A DNA stretch of 64,000 bases from Antedon mediterranea. Taxonomy: Eukaryota > Echinodermata > Crinoidea > Comatulida > Antedonidae. Every line of letters starts with the position of its first letter. Within the stretch, counting starts at the first letter, position 1. The stretch lies in the NCBI RefSeq assembly GCF_964355755.1, contig NC_092673.1:1803001-1867000 (forward strand), in the 5' to 3' direction. This document shows positions 45,260 through 56,300 of the stretch, piece after piece. The position numbers and the translations under genes are program-made. Below the pieces are notes generated by a model. The model saw nothing but the letters and a program-made list of their open reading frames with translations, was not told where the DNA came from and searched no databases.

Positions 45260-45740
45260 AAAGTTAGTAGGCCTAGCTATAGATAGAGTATTGACACCAA
45301 GTGCCATGCTTTAGGATAGCCTACTAGCCGACTGGGTATTCCGGTATTCCTTGCCTAGCTAGCTAGACCTTCCTTCTCTGGCCTAGTAGTACTAGTAGTA
45401 GTAGTAATACTATTATTACTACTACTAGCTACTAGCTAGGACCTTGTTGTAGATCTAAGGCTAAAGAGGCGGTAATCCGTATGGACATCCGGCGCCTAGG
45501 CCTCACTAGTCCCCTAGGCCTAGTAGTAGTAGGATAGATTTACCGTGGTACAGCGAGGAATTCGGCAGCAGCTCCGCGTGTACCGTGTAGCCCTTAGAGG
45601 CCTAGGCCTACCTGTTTTTATAAAAAGGCCTAGCTAGCTAGTAGGCCTAGCCCATATACAGTATAGAGTAGCCTAGCTAATTTAACAGTATTAAGTAACA
45701 CTCTAGCCTAGCTAGGCCTCATGATGAGTCTAACTAGCCT
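45260..45740. repeat. AGGCCTA/TAGTAG-rich island upstream of LYAR
   Basis: Many TAGGCCTAG, CTAGCTAG and TAGTAGTAG words in both orientations without a fixed period. Confidence 0.8.
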
Positions 45741-46868
45741 ACTAAAATCGCAATCTTTCAAACTTACAATAGGAATTAACTGTATACTTTTTTAATGATA
45801 TAAATGCACACTCAACACACCGTATCGCCACGTGTTGTCTCGGACGATTGATCGTTCTATGCAACGCCAGTGGTGCCTTTTAAAAAATCGTAGTCGCGCA
45901 TCTTAATTTCTAAAGCTCGACTATCAGTGTGGTTTCCATTCTAAACCAGACGCAGGGCCAAATCGTCCTGGAACCTTAGGCCGCACCACAACATTAATAG
46001 ATGATCCGAGATCGCGTCGTGAAAGTAATAAAACACAATAAGACATCTTGGGACGACACTAGAGTTTCTTAGTTATCTTTCATTCATGATGAATACATAA
46101 CAATATATAAATTCAATATTGAATCTTATCATCCACAGTTAGTCAAGGTTCTACACAACGGCTTGTATTTCATTGCTTGGAATATGCAATATGCTTCTCT
46201 ACTTTAAGTTCATTCTTAGTGGACCTGATTATGCAATCTTATTATAATTTATATATACAAATTAAATAAAATAATAATTAATTATAAAATCAATGTTTTT
46301 AATTTATAATCTCAGCTGCGACGGCTTTTTCACATTCTCACAGATTTTCTCATCTTTATCATTTCTAAATATATTAGTATTTACATATAATATTTTACAG
46401 ATAGCAAAAATTGTTCCTACCATTTAAGAAATCGCACTTAAAAATGAGATACAGCTATATTGATCTCTGGTAGGTCTTAGTTGTTGAACAAAAATGCATT
46501 ACTTCTATTGTTCTCAGACCTATCCATAATTTAAAAAAAAATAACATTCACCTTGGTGCGAAAAGTTCTGTATTTCGATGTATTCTGGTGGAGAGTCACA
46601 TTTACTATTTACACTTTACAACAATAAACAATATAAAAGTATTTCAGGTATACAGTAGTATATCGTTGGTGGTGTTGTGTGGAAGAGCAGGGCTTGAAAT
46701 TAAGTGGATCAGCCAACGGGTTATTGGAACTTGTTCCTCAATTTGTCTGCCCTCCTCCTCTATGTAGTTTTTATTCACTTAAATACATTTATTTGAAGGA
46801 AATAAATATATTATTATTACAAGTATAGTTTTTAATTGCACATTTTCCAGATCTACTGTACATGGCTG

Positions 46869-47043
46869 TAAAGCTCTGTCTACACTATCAAACAATATGT
46901 GACAAAACAATGTGATGTGCCCATAATATGGACATGATGATGTCATATCACTCCCATATTTGGGCATACAGCACAGTATCACTACCCTTTGGGAACATCA
47001 CATTTTTTTGTCACATATTGTTTGATAGTGTAGACAGAGCTTA
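46869..47043. mobile_element. Palindromic MITE, family A copy 5
   Basis: TIRs TAAAGCTCTGTCTACACTAT and GATAGTGTAGACAGAGCTTA; inner GTGATGTGCCCATAATATGG and its mirror. It lies in the 3' flank of the CARD/DD gene, about 100 bp after its stop codon. Confidence 0.9.
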
Positions 47044-47139
47044 AGAATGTTGTCCTCTACAATTTGATAAGTTGCACATTTCCATATTATTGGGAGACAT
47101 TTTACCACAACTACTGTAATTGTTATACAAAGTGGTTTG

Positions 47140-50100
47140 TTAGAATGCTTTTTTCATGAAGAAAAGAGCTGCTTCTGCTCCTGCAGTTACGAGTTTCGAC
47201 GTGAATGATTGGCCAGCGGCCGAAGCTGAATTGATTGGAGGATCCACGGAGGTCTCATCACATGGTGCCACCACATCTTGTCTATCCTCCTCCTCTCCCT
47301 TCCCACCATTCCCCTGAACACCTTCAGCAACCAATTCCCTATCTTCTTGATGCTGCCCAACAAATTCATGAACACTTCCTGCATTCACATCTTCTTGGGA
47401 CTGCATCGATTCCATTTCAAATTCTGCATGTCCTGATCCACTTTCTTGCATCGATGGCTCAATACTTGATCCCTCATTCTGTGAAGGCATTAATTCCGTT
47501 TCTCTCGATGCTGCAATATCCACAGATGCTGGTACATTTGACTGTTCTTCCATCAATTCAGGGTCATTTGAGCTCTGCTGTACCAATGCAGTTACACTTG
47601 ATCTGTCAACATTCACAGATGCTGGTTCCTTTGGTTTAGTTTGTGCTTCCAAAACCGAATGTGGTATGTAGGGTTCACTTACAGCAATTTGACTATTGAA
47701 TGGTGGTTGGTTGTCATCTCTCAGGGTCACTGGTAGTGAGGTAGGCACATACGGCAATGTTTCTCCGCAACTAACTAAAGAACTGCCGCCCCTCAGTGCT
47801 CTCTCTTGTTTTGGCTGGTTATCCTTAGGTTTAACATTACTTTCTTTATTGTCAGACTTTCTTGCAGCTGGGCTTGTCATAGGATTTATGTTGGACTCTA
47901 GAGCAGGGCTGGATATACCAACATTTGATGTCATTTCTTGTGATCTGGATAACTTTACCGGAGATTCTTTAACACTGCCACCATGTTCATTCTCTATTTT
48001 TATATCATCTGGAATACTATAATTTTCTTTCTCTTTGCCTTCTTGCTCTCTCATCATCAATATATCAGATGCTATCTGGCTTACTTGCTTATTTCCCTGA
48101 AAATATATTGGAAAGTCATACTTTATTTTGTCTAGACGACATATTTGTAGTGAATTGGGTGTAGTGAATGAAATAAAGAGAAAAAGTAAAAGAGAATTTG
48201 GTGGAACAAAAGATTTATTGACTAAGTTATGTTGAACACTGTTATATTCTTGTGTGCTTAAATCAGATAAGTTTAAAAAGTTCATCATAATCATAGTCTT
48301 ACCTCGATTTTCCCTTCTGTTTTTATTTCATCAATATTATGGAATTGTCGAATATCAGATACCAGATCAACTCGCTTCAATTCTTGTAAACGTTCAACTA
48401 GTTCTACCAATTTCATTCCAGATGTTTTCAACTTTTCATACATCTCTGAAGCATCCTGAATGTTGTCAACTTCATCCACAGACATATCTAAGAAAATTCA
48501 AAACATAATCCTTAATTATGTTTAGCAATAAGAACAAAATGACGTATTTGATTGGTATAATACAATTAATACAAATAATACAGCTAGTAATCAGTGCAAA
48601 GTTGTGTCTTGATCTAACCCTAAAGTTCAGTACTTTTTTATTGGCATGCTAAATGTTTATTAAGTTAAAAAGGCTTGTTGATACTTATTAACACTAAAAA
48701 ATACAGTACTCGGAAAAAAAAACCATATTCAAGTCCCCAAATTAGTATGCTAAATATTATTTAAAGATAATTTACCCAAATTAGCTGCCAATGATTTCCA
48801 GTTATTGTTTGGATATAAGTTGTGGTTCATTCTTTTATTGAATGCTTCTCGTACGCCTTGTTTAGCTTGTCCTAAGGTCAGTTTATGTATATCTACTACG
48901 TCAGATGTCCGTCGCTGCAAGCCTTCTTTATTATCTTGATTTAACAAAAGGTATGCAGAAAGTAATCACAATTAGCTAGATAATATTATGAATATTACTA
49001 TAGATATATTCATGGAGAAATAACTTATTTCCCCATGATATATTATACTATTTCTATATTACCAAAAGCATACAGTACAAATCCTTACTTACGAGAATGG
49101 GAATGGTGATATTCTCGATAGTCACCCCCGTACCCTACATCTAGCCTTGGGCTTGTAGGAGTTGACGGTTGATGAATTCCCGCTGTTGTCATTGCAGGGG
49201 TCCGTTGTTGACTGTATTGTTGTATTGAACTTGAGGTGGGCAGGACAGGACTTAAAGGAGTCAGGGCAGGACTTGTTGGTATTTGGCTTGAAGTAGATTG
49301 ATGTTGTTGTTGACCAAGTACTTGTGAACTTTGTTGTTGAACTCGTTGATGTTGTTCTGCAGGGGAATGCAATTGACTGAATTTCGATCCTAGATCTGAG
49401 CTTTCCTGATGAGGAGAAGAGACTGTCTGCTCAACTCTACTAGTGGATGATGCTCTATTGTATGCATCCGTTTCAACCTGATGTTCCTCCTCAACATCAT
49501 CTTTTAACAAGTTCAATAACTCTTCATATTCACACTCTTTCAGTGCTTCCATTAGGCAGTCATACCAATCACTGTCAGCCTTTGTCAACTTCATGAGTAG
49601 TTCCTCTGCTCCTGCTTCATGCCCGTCATTTTTAGTTCTGCATGTTATACCTTCCTAAATAATAAAATTTCTTTTTTTTAAGTACTCTTGGGTGGGATTC
49701 GTTTCAAGATGGGCTTCTTTTTGAGATGGGCTTCTTTGGGGGGGGGGGGGGGGGGCTTTTTTTCGAGAATAATAAATAATAGAAAATAAAACGAAAAATG
49801 TTGAAAGACCAGTGTTGCCTAAAGCTCTTTCTACACTATCAAACTATTTTGACAAAAAAAGTGTGATGTGCCCAAATATGGTAGTGATATGACAACATCG
49901 TGTCCATATATGGGCACATCACATTTTTTTGTCACATAAGTTTGATAGTGTAGACAGAGCATTAGGATGGATGGATGCAACTGGGGTAATAAGACCTTTG
50001 TGTATATTTGGTTTTCCCTTATTTATTAGGCAAACACATTACAGAAAAACTGAATAATTCACCTTGGTTCTCTTATGCATTTTAGGGAAATAACCCAACA

Positions 50101-50188
50101 TTGCAAGGGGGTCCACTGTTTTAACAAACTTGTTATGGTACTTGTTAAGGCGCTTCTTTCTTTCATCATTCCTCTTGTTCTTATCCAT
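47140..50188 (-). CDS. CARD and death-domain adaptor-like protein (MAVS-like layout)
   Basis: Five exons in phase: 50188-50063, 49654-49093, 48934-48776, 48487-48303, 48096-47140; 662 residues. Residues about 12-96 look like a CARD: FVKTVDPLAMLGYFPKM, then HEAGAEELLMKLTKADSDWY and CLMEALKECEYEELLNLL, the usual helix 4-6 pattern with a W and an LxxAL. Residues about 100-225 are Ser/Pro/Gln-rich linker. Residues about 245-345 fit a death domain: NNNWKSLAANL, DNIQDASEM, GMKLVELVERLQELKRVDLV. A long disordered acidic region follows, with SMQES and other TRAF-site-like words. The last residues, SKLVTAGAEAALFFMKKAF, form a short hydrophobic stretch between basic residues, a possible weak tail anchor. 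I infer an innate immune or cell-death signalling adaptor; the RIG-I/MAVS link rests on layout only. It is too long to be CRADD. Confidence 0.72.
49738..49757. repeat. Poly(G) run
   Basis: About twenty G in a row in the first intron of the CARD/DD gene; assembly length may be unreliable. Confidence 0.8.
49820..49963. mobile_element. Palindromic MITE, family A copy 6
   Basis: TIRs TAAAGCTCTTTCTACACTAT and GATAGTGTAGACAGAGCATT; inner GTGATGTGCCCAAATATGGT with its mirror ATATGGGCACATCACATTTT. In intron 1 of the CARD/DD gene. Confidence 0.9.
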
Positions 50189-50689
50189 CCTTTGAATTAT
50201 TCAACCTGAAACTGTAATAATATGCAGTATGTGAATTTCTGTGCAATTACATACCTGCTCAGAGCTATAAGGTAAATACGAGATGGTAAATGCAACAAGC
50301 AATTATTTTACTTCTCGCATAGCAAAACATTTGCTTGATTTGTTTGCAATGCACATTCAGCCTTTCTAAAAACTGAGTAGGCATAGCGGCCTAACTAAGC
50401 TATATAGTGCAGGCTACATGGCTACACGACACACAGTCAGTTCCTTCCTAGCCTAGTAGTACTCAGCCTCTGTTTCAGTAGATTAGGTAGGGCCTTACCT
50501 TAGAGTTACAGTAGGTTTAGGTAGGCTGTACTATACTACACTCACAGACAGGGCCTAGCCTAGAAATTTTAGTAGTCATACTTACACTTTACTTATGTAC
50601 CGTATTATCTCTTCCTCATACTATAATTATTACTCGTGTGCATACTATGGAATTTTATTGCAACACAATAAATAAACACGGGTGCAGGT
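50189..50689. other. Promoter side of the CARD/DD gene
   Basis: Contains the 5' UTR start and an AGGCCTA-like cluster at about 50390-50580. No other exon seen. Confidence 0.4.
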
Positions 50690-51520
50690 CAAGTCGGCCC
50701 CAAACCGTCTCGGCCAAAGTCAAGTCGGCCCCACGTCATGTCGGCCCCAAGTCAACTCGGCCTTAAGTCAACTCGGCCTCAAGTCAACTCGGCCTCACGT
50801 CAACTCGGCCAAAAACTAATCGGTCAACTCGGCCACAATAAAGTATGGAAGGCAAAAAGTGCTTAATATTATTACGATTCTTACTATCCACGTTTTAAAA
50901 AAAATGAAGAAATAAAAAATATAATATCATATAAAAAAATGAACTCATTGCCAATATGAATAGAAGTACCCGCGTGTTACAAAAAACACGTGCAGGTACC
51001 GTATTTTAGGAAATCGAAGACGGAGGCCTACGTTCCACCATTTGGCCGTAGAAAAAATGATCGTAGGCCTACATCGTTTTTGTGCATGATTTGCGTTTTT
51101 TAAAAAGGGGAATCCCCCGGTCAGCGAAAACACGTAGCAGTTGTAGATATCGAAAAAGCTGGCAAACGCGCAGGGAGGCTCAGCTACGAAATTTTATTAA
51201 ACGTAAATAAAGGAAAGTTGGTGAAATCATTCCTATTTTTTTTGCTAAATATATTATTGTCTAAATAATAATGTTCATTAAAAGTCAGAATTATTCATAG
51301 TTAAAAAATTGTGAAGAAATATTATTTTATCAATCCCCTTCATTTGCACTTTTTGCGTTCCATACTTTAACGGGGCCGAGTTGACCGATTATTTTTTGGC
51401 CGAGTTGACGTAAGGCCGAGTTGACTTGAGGCCGAGTTGACTTGAGGCCGAGTTGACTTGAGGCCGACTTGACTTGGGGCCGACTTGACTTTGGCCGAGA
51501 CGGTTTAGGGCCGACTTGGA
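50690..51520. mobile_element. Foldback element with ~170-bp inverted arms made of 16-bp repeats
   Basis: The left arm (50690-50861) and right arm (51343-51520) are near-perfect reverse complements. Each contains tandem copies of AAGTCAACTCGGCCTC and related CAAGTCGGCCCC units, so the arms are GC-rich in an AT-rich region. The interior (50862-51342) has no convincing ORF. Confidence 0.88.
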
Positions 51521-51935
51521 TCGAAACCTAAACACATGTCGGGTTTACCTGTATCTATTTATATTTTTATATTCTTTTTTTTTTGTGCAGTAATGCGTGT
51601 AAGGCCTTTAAATGATGTGACGTAAGAAATGTTTCTAGATAAAGATAAAGATAAATTTATTGAACGAACGCTTTTGTATCAGCGGCACACGTTTATAAGA
51701 CGGTGCGTTCATTTACAATGTAAAAACAAAAAGAAAAGTATCAAAAAATAACATTTAAGTCTTAACTAAGAAGCGAATTATACAAGTACAGTAAAATGAA
51801 ATTAGTAAAAACAAGGTAATCTTACATATCGAACAATACTTAACCTATATGATGGAGTTAATGTTATTATCTATTTATTATCAGTATTATAAATATTTTC
51901 AAGTTTAAGCGAATATATTATCATTATTATTACTA

Positions 51936-51967
<32 letters not shown>

Positions 51968-52437
51968 CTGCTAATTGATTTATTATACTGTTATTATTAA
52001 AATAAATGCAACTTTTATATGATTATTTGTTCTTATTATATTTAATATTAATAGTTATTTGTAATTTAATTAAATGTGATACAAGTTTTATTATACTATT
52101 TAGTCTTATTTTTAGTACTGTATTATTTATTTATTTTATTTAGATTTAGGTTACATTATATAATTTTGAAGGAAAAAAAACAAATAAAATAAAAAAAAAA
52201 AAAAAAAAAAAAAAAATTAAAAAATATATAATATATTATTGAATTAGATAAATGGTAAAATAATGTTAGTAGATAATATGGTGGGCGGTAAATATTTATA
52301 TATTATATATTAAGTGTAGTCTTTCTATGTCTCCATGCAGCAGTTAAGTATTGTTTACAGTGATAGTGACGCGCCTTTTACGACAAAAGGTAATGCAGCT
52401 TGCTTGTACCATGTGCTGTACAGTAGTAGGAAAAAAA

Positions 52438-52665
52438 CTGTGTGGAAGCAAGGCAATCTAACAGGATGCTGAGCTCCGGAGATCAAAGGATTTATCTGCG
52501 GCTGCGACATGATCCGTTCCACACCCCTTACGCAGAGAATATGTACATAATAAACAGTACTGTTGGTATTTGTCACAGCCAGACATAAGATCAAAGAACT
52601 CTGATCCTATCTTGGCAAGGCGAGCTCAGTGTCCTGTTGTTAGACTGCCTTGGCATGGTGGAAGT
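52438..52665. repeat. Small foldback repeat
   Basis: GCAAGGCAATCTAACAGGAT then GCTGAGCTC on the left; the right arm is its imperfect reverse complement (GAGCTCAGTGTCCTGTTGTT ... GACTGCCTTGG). Confidence 0.55.
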
Positions 52666-53094
52666 ACATTTTATACTTTTTTATGTGCAACAGTGGATCA
52701 AAATGTGCATAAAATTAACTGATTACATTCGATATACAAAAATATATATGATATGATACATCTATATAATAATTTCATCTTGTAATATGTTGTATTATTT
52801 TTGTAACTTTAGTTGAGATTTTAACCTTGCATGCATGCATATTATGTGTAGATCAGTGAGTATTGCTTGCTGTGATCAACATTATTTTACATCTTATTTG
52901 TGTAAAGTCTTATACATGTTTAGATTATACTACTCAACATTTTTTCTTTCCAAACAAATGTTTAAAATGCAGATAAAAAGAAATACAACTTTTATCAAAT
53001 TGATATCTTTATTGTATATAAAAATACAAGTTCATTCATCATCCATAAATTATTATATATACTTGATTAATATATTTATTCTTATTGTCCCTTA

Positions 53095-53240
53095 AACTGA
53101 TGAAGGGCTAGTGTTGCCAGAAAGCTCTGCTAATTTTCTGGCTGTTTTAGTTTAGCATTTTGATTTAGCTTTTTGTTTATTTTATTTTGTATCTCTATTG
53201 AGATCCAGCCCCTGATACCCACAGCAGTGTTATTATTTTC
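53095..53240. repeat. Possible retroelement-derived fragment
   Basis: TGATGAAGGGCTAGTGTTGC followed by AGAAAGCTCTGCT and GATCCAGCCCCTGATACCCA looks like a widespread repeat end, perhaps Penelope-like. It falls in the SFXN5 3' UTR region. Weakly supported. Confidence 0.3.
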
Positions 53241-53309
53241 AGTAATTTGCCTTTGAATTTTTTGTCTATTATTTTAGACACACACGATGACTCATATATC
53301 TATAAATAT

Positions 53310-56300
53310 CTACAGTCCCTTGTTGTACATCAACGTCACTTCTTTCGTAGAGTCTTGAATCTCTTTTTCCAGCTTGGATGTTGCAATCTGGAAAAACGAT
53401 TTGTATTCATTATTATTATTATTTATTTAGGTAAAAGATATTACATTTTACAAAATATAATACAAATCAACAAATTAAACCAGGGAGTTGTTATTAGAAC
53501 AACTCCCTAACAAACACAATGCATGCACAAGCCAATATACACTTGCTTGAAACACTGATTTGATTTTCATATATTTGTAAAATATGTAAATATGTTTATA
53601 AAATGTAAATAAATCTAGTGATCACATTATTAGCAATCTTTGTATCCATGCTTTTTTATCCTTGACATTGTTTGTTCAGGACAGGATTTACCCATACATA
53701 CAAACTACTTCCCATGACGCAATTAAAGAATACATAATAAAAATAAATTAAAAATAAAGAATACCACACAATTGAATTTCAAACCATCAGCAAGTAAACA
53801 TAAAAGCTCTTCGGTATCAGATTAGTCAAGGTTAGTTAATATTCATTTAAAATAAGAATTAATAAACATAATATTAGCAGCAATAACAACTGTATAATGA
53901 GTCTCAAGTATAGAAAATTACTTTGTTGCTTTAGTCTACAAGGGGTACAATACTACAAATCAATCAAAACATTTATTTTTTTTTCTTTTTCCTTGGAACC
54001 ACCAGTGGTAAAATTGTGTTTCGACATGTAATAGCATTGCTTTGATCCGCATTAACGCGAACTGCGCAATTGCGGAGTTGTAAGGCAATGTTTTGTCTAC
54101 TCCAGATCAAAACGAAAAAGCCAAACTGATTTTTAATGTCATATATTTCGATGCTGGGCCATTCGTTTATTGCTTATCAAGCAGTAAAGTCATAAATTGT
54201 TATATTTAAAGAGCCAAAGTTAATTTAATTATATTGCAACAATATCTTTAAAATGAAACGGGAAAACTAAGTATATGAAGCAGAAAAATTTTTCAAATTT
54301 TTCCAGCAATCATCACAATTTTTCAAGCTATATACTTTACTATTGCAGGATGGCGACAAGTAACAATCCAAAAATTGCAAAGAAACCAGAGATGAAATGT
54401 ATTTGTGAAAATAAAGAACAGGTTGAAAATTACTGCCAGGAATGTGAACATTACTTGTGCCACAGCTGTAGCAAACCACATAAACTACTTCCAACAACCA
54501 AAAAACATACTCTACTCTCAGCAGACGAAGTGCAGACAATGACGCCACAGCAATTTGCATTATTAAAACCAGCCATTTGTTTCACTCATGATAAGCCACT
54601 AGAGATGTACTGTACAACATGTAAAGTACCAATATGCATAAATTGTACAGTAACAAGGCACAAGGCAACAGAAGACCATGACACAATTGATGTTGCAACA
54701 GCGTTCAATACATTTAAGGAGACGGCAAAAGAGTTACAAAGAGCTGCTGATAAATACACTAAAAAACTAAACTATGGAATACAATCCGGTAACAGGATTG
54801 CTGAGAAACTCAAAGAAAGTAAAGAAACAAGTTTAAGAGGTATTAGACACCAAGTTCAGGAAATGATAAACATAATCAAGAAAAATGGTGATAAGATGGA
54901 AAAAAAAGTTCAAGCGATTTATGAAAATTATACAGCTGTAAATGATGGACACATGAAGAAATTACGAGAAATTAAATCTGAATTGAAAGAAAATGAGGAA
55001 TTTCTTGATGAGTTAGTAAAGGGTGAACCAGCAACTGCTATGACATTAAGTGAAAGTGCATTAAAAACACTGAAAGATCAAATTAACAATTCTATAGAAA
55101 CCAAGCCAAAAGACAATGGAAGTATTTCATTCTTTGGAAACAGAAATCAAATTGATTTGCTGAAACAACACAACATAGGAAATGTTACGCAAGTTATAGA
55201 CTATTTGACAGTTACAGCACCAGAAGCAGTGACCCAAGGTCAACCAATTGTTATGAAAATCAGCAAACCACAAACATGTATTTCACCAAAACTGAAAGCA
55301 ACATGGACACCACCTTCAGGAAAAACCAACAATGCTCTTGTTGAAGATGATAACAATGACAATTATGTTATAAGAGGAGTATGTACAACTGAAGGAATCT
55401 GTACATTAAATGTACACATCAATGATGCACCAATCAACCAATCACCAATTAATATCAAAGTAGAGAAGGAAGGATTGGTAAATGAAATTAGACTTGATGT
55501 TAAAACCTATGGACTGCTCAAGTGTGATGATGGTGATTTGCTGGTTTCCTGTTTTACAAATGAAATTTACAAATACCTACAATCAGAAAAATATGTAAAT
55601 AAGATAATACTACCAAAAGATGTTGAAGTTAACAGAATGTACAAAATGAAGAATTACAAAATAGTATTCAGTGATACAGGTAATAAATGCATTCAAGTTT
55701 GTGATATGAATGGTAAAATGATCAAATCAATTGGCAAAGGAAAATTGACAGAACCATATGGTATCCATATAGATGAGAAAACAAATGTTGTGTATGTAGC
55801 AGACTTCACAACTGGATGTTGCATTTTAACATTTGACATTAATAGTGGTGAGGAGTTAATAAAGATAGGACAACAAAAAGGAGGTCAATTTAAATACAGT
55901 GATGTTACACTTACAAAAACTGGTGAAGTGCTTCTAGTAGACAGGGAAAACCATCAAGTATTATTATATGATAAGGACAACAAGTCATTGAAAGTACTAA
56001 TAGATAAAGGACTTGAAGATGGTAAGGTGCATACACCATGGGCAGTTGTAGTTGATGATGATGATAACATCATTATAGCAAGTGATAACAAAGTACAACT
56101 ATTTAGTAGTGATGGACAATTCATCAAAATAATCAGTGGAGATAATTCACATCAGTTATGTGTCATTTCAAGTCACCCACGCAGGATTGCCATACCATAT
56201 TGGATTTATAACACAATTAAAATATTTAATTATTAAAATTTACGGATAAATCAATATCCTAAGTTTACTGTGAAATTAATCTAATGATATTACTGGAAAT

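Larger units (their letters stand above)
45051..47139. other. LYAR promoter side and intergenic DNA
   Basis: A plus-strand ATG at 45135 opens MAGKKKAKNVDLKNLD, then a possible donor; no further exon was found. 45260-45740 is a dense AGGCCTA/TAGTAG island. 45800-46060 is richer in CG and may be promoter sequence. 46100-46860 is AT-rich without exons. Family A MITE copy 5 is at 46869. Confidence 0.45.
51521..53309. other. AT-rich intergenic DNA and SFXN5 3' flank
   Basis: 51640-51800 resembles a LINE 3' end (AAGATAAAGATAAATTTATT). A TA run at about 51946-51966 and a poly(A) run at about 52189-52215 follow. 52438-52665 is a small foldback. 53095-53240 looks like retroelement-derived sequence. 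No gene seen. Confidence 0.45.

Noticed and set aside
47235-48022. Plus-strand ORFs of 134 and 108 codons
   Set aside because: Antisense of the long last exon of the CARD/DD gene; no splice or domain support.
47140-48294. Reading the 384-codon ORF from its first ATG (48294) as one exon
   Set aside because: The first 66 codons are intron sequence; a clear acceptor (TTTTCAG at 48097-48103) joins in phase with the death-domain exon.
52355-52594. Minus-strand ORF of 79 codons
   Set aside because: Falls within a small foldback repeat; no domain, no splice context.
54267-54560. Minus-strand ORF of 97 codons
   Set aside because: Antisense of the TRIM-like B-box region.
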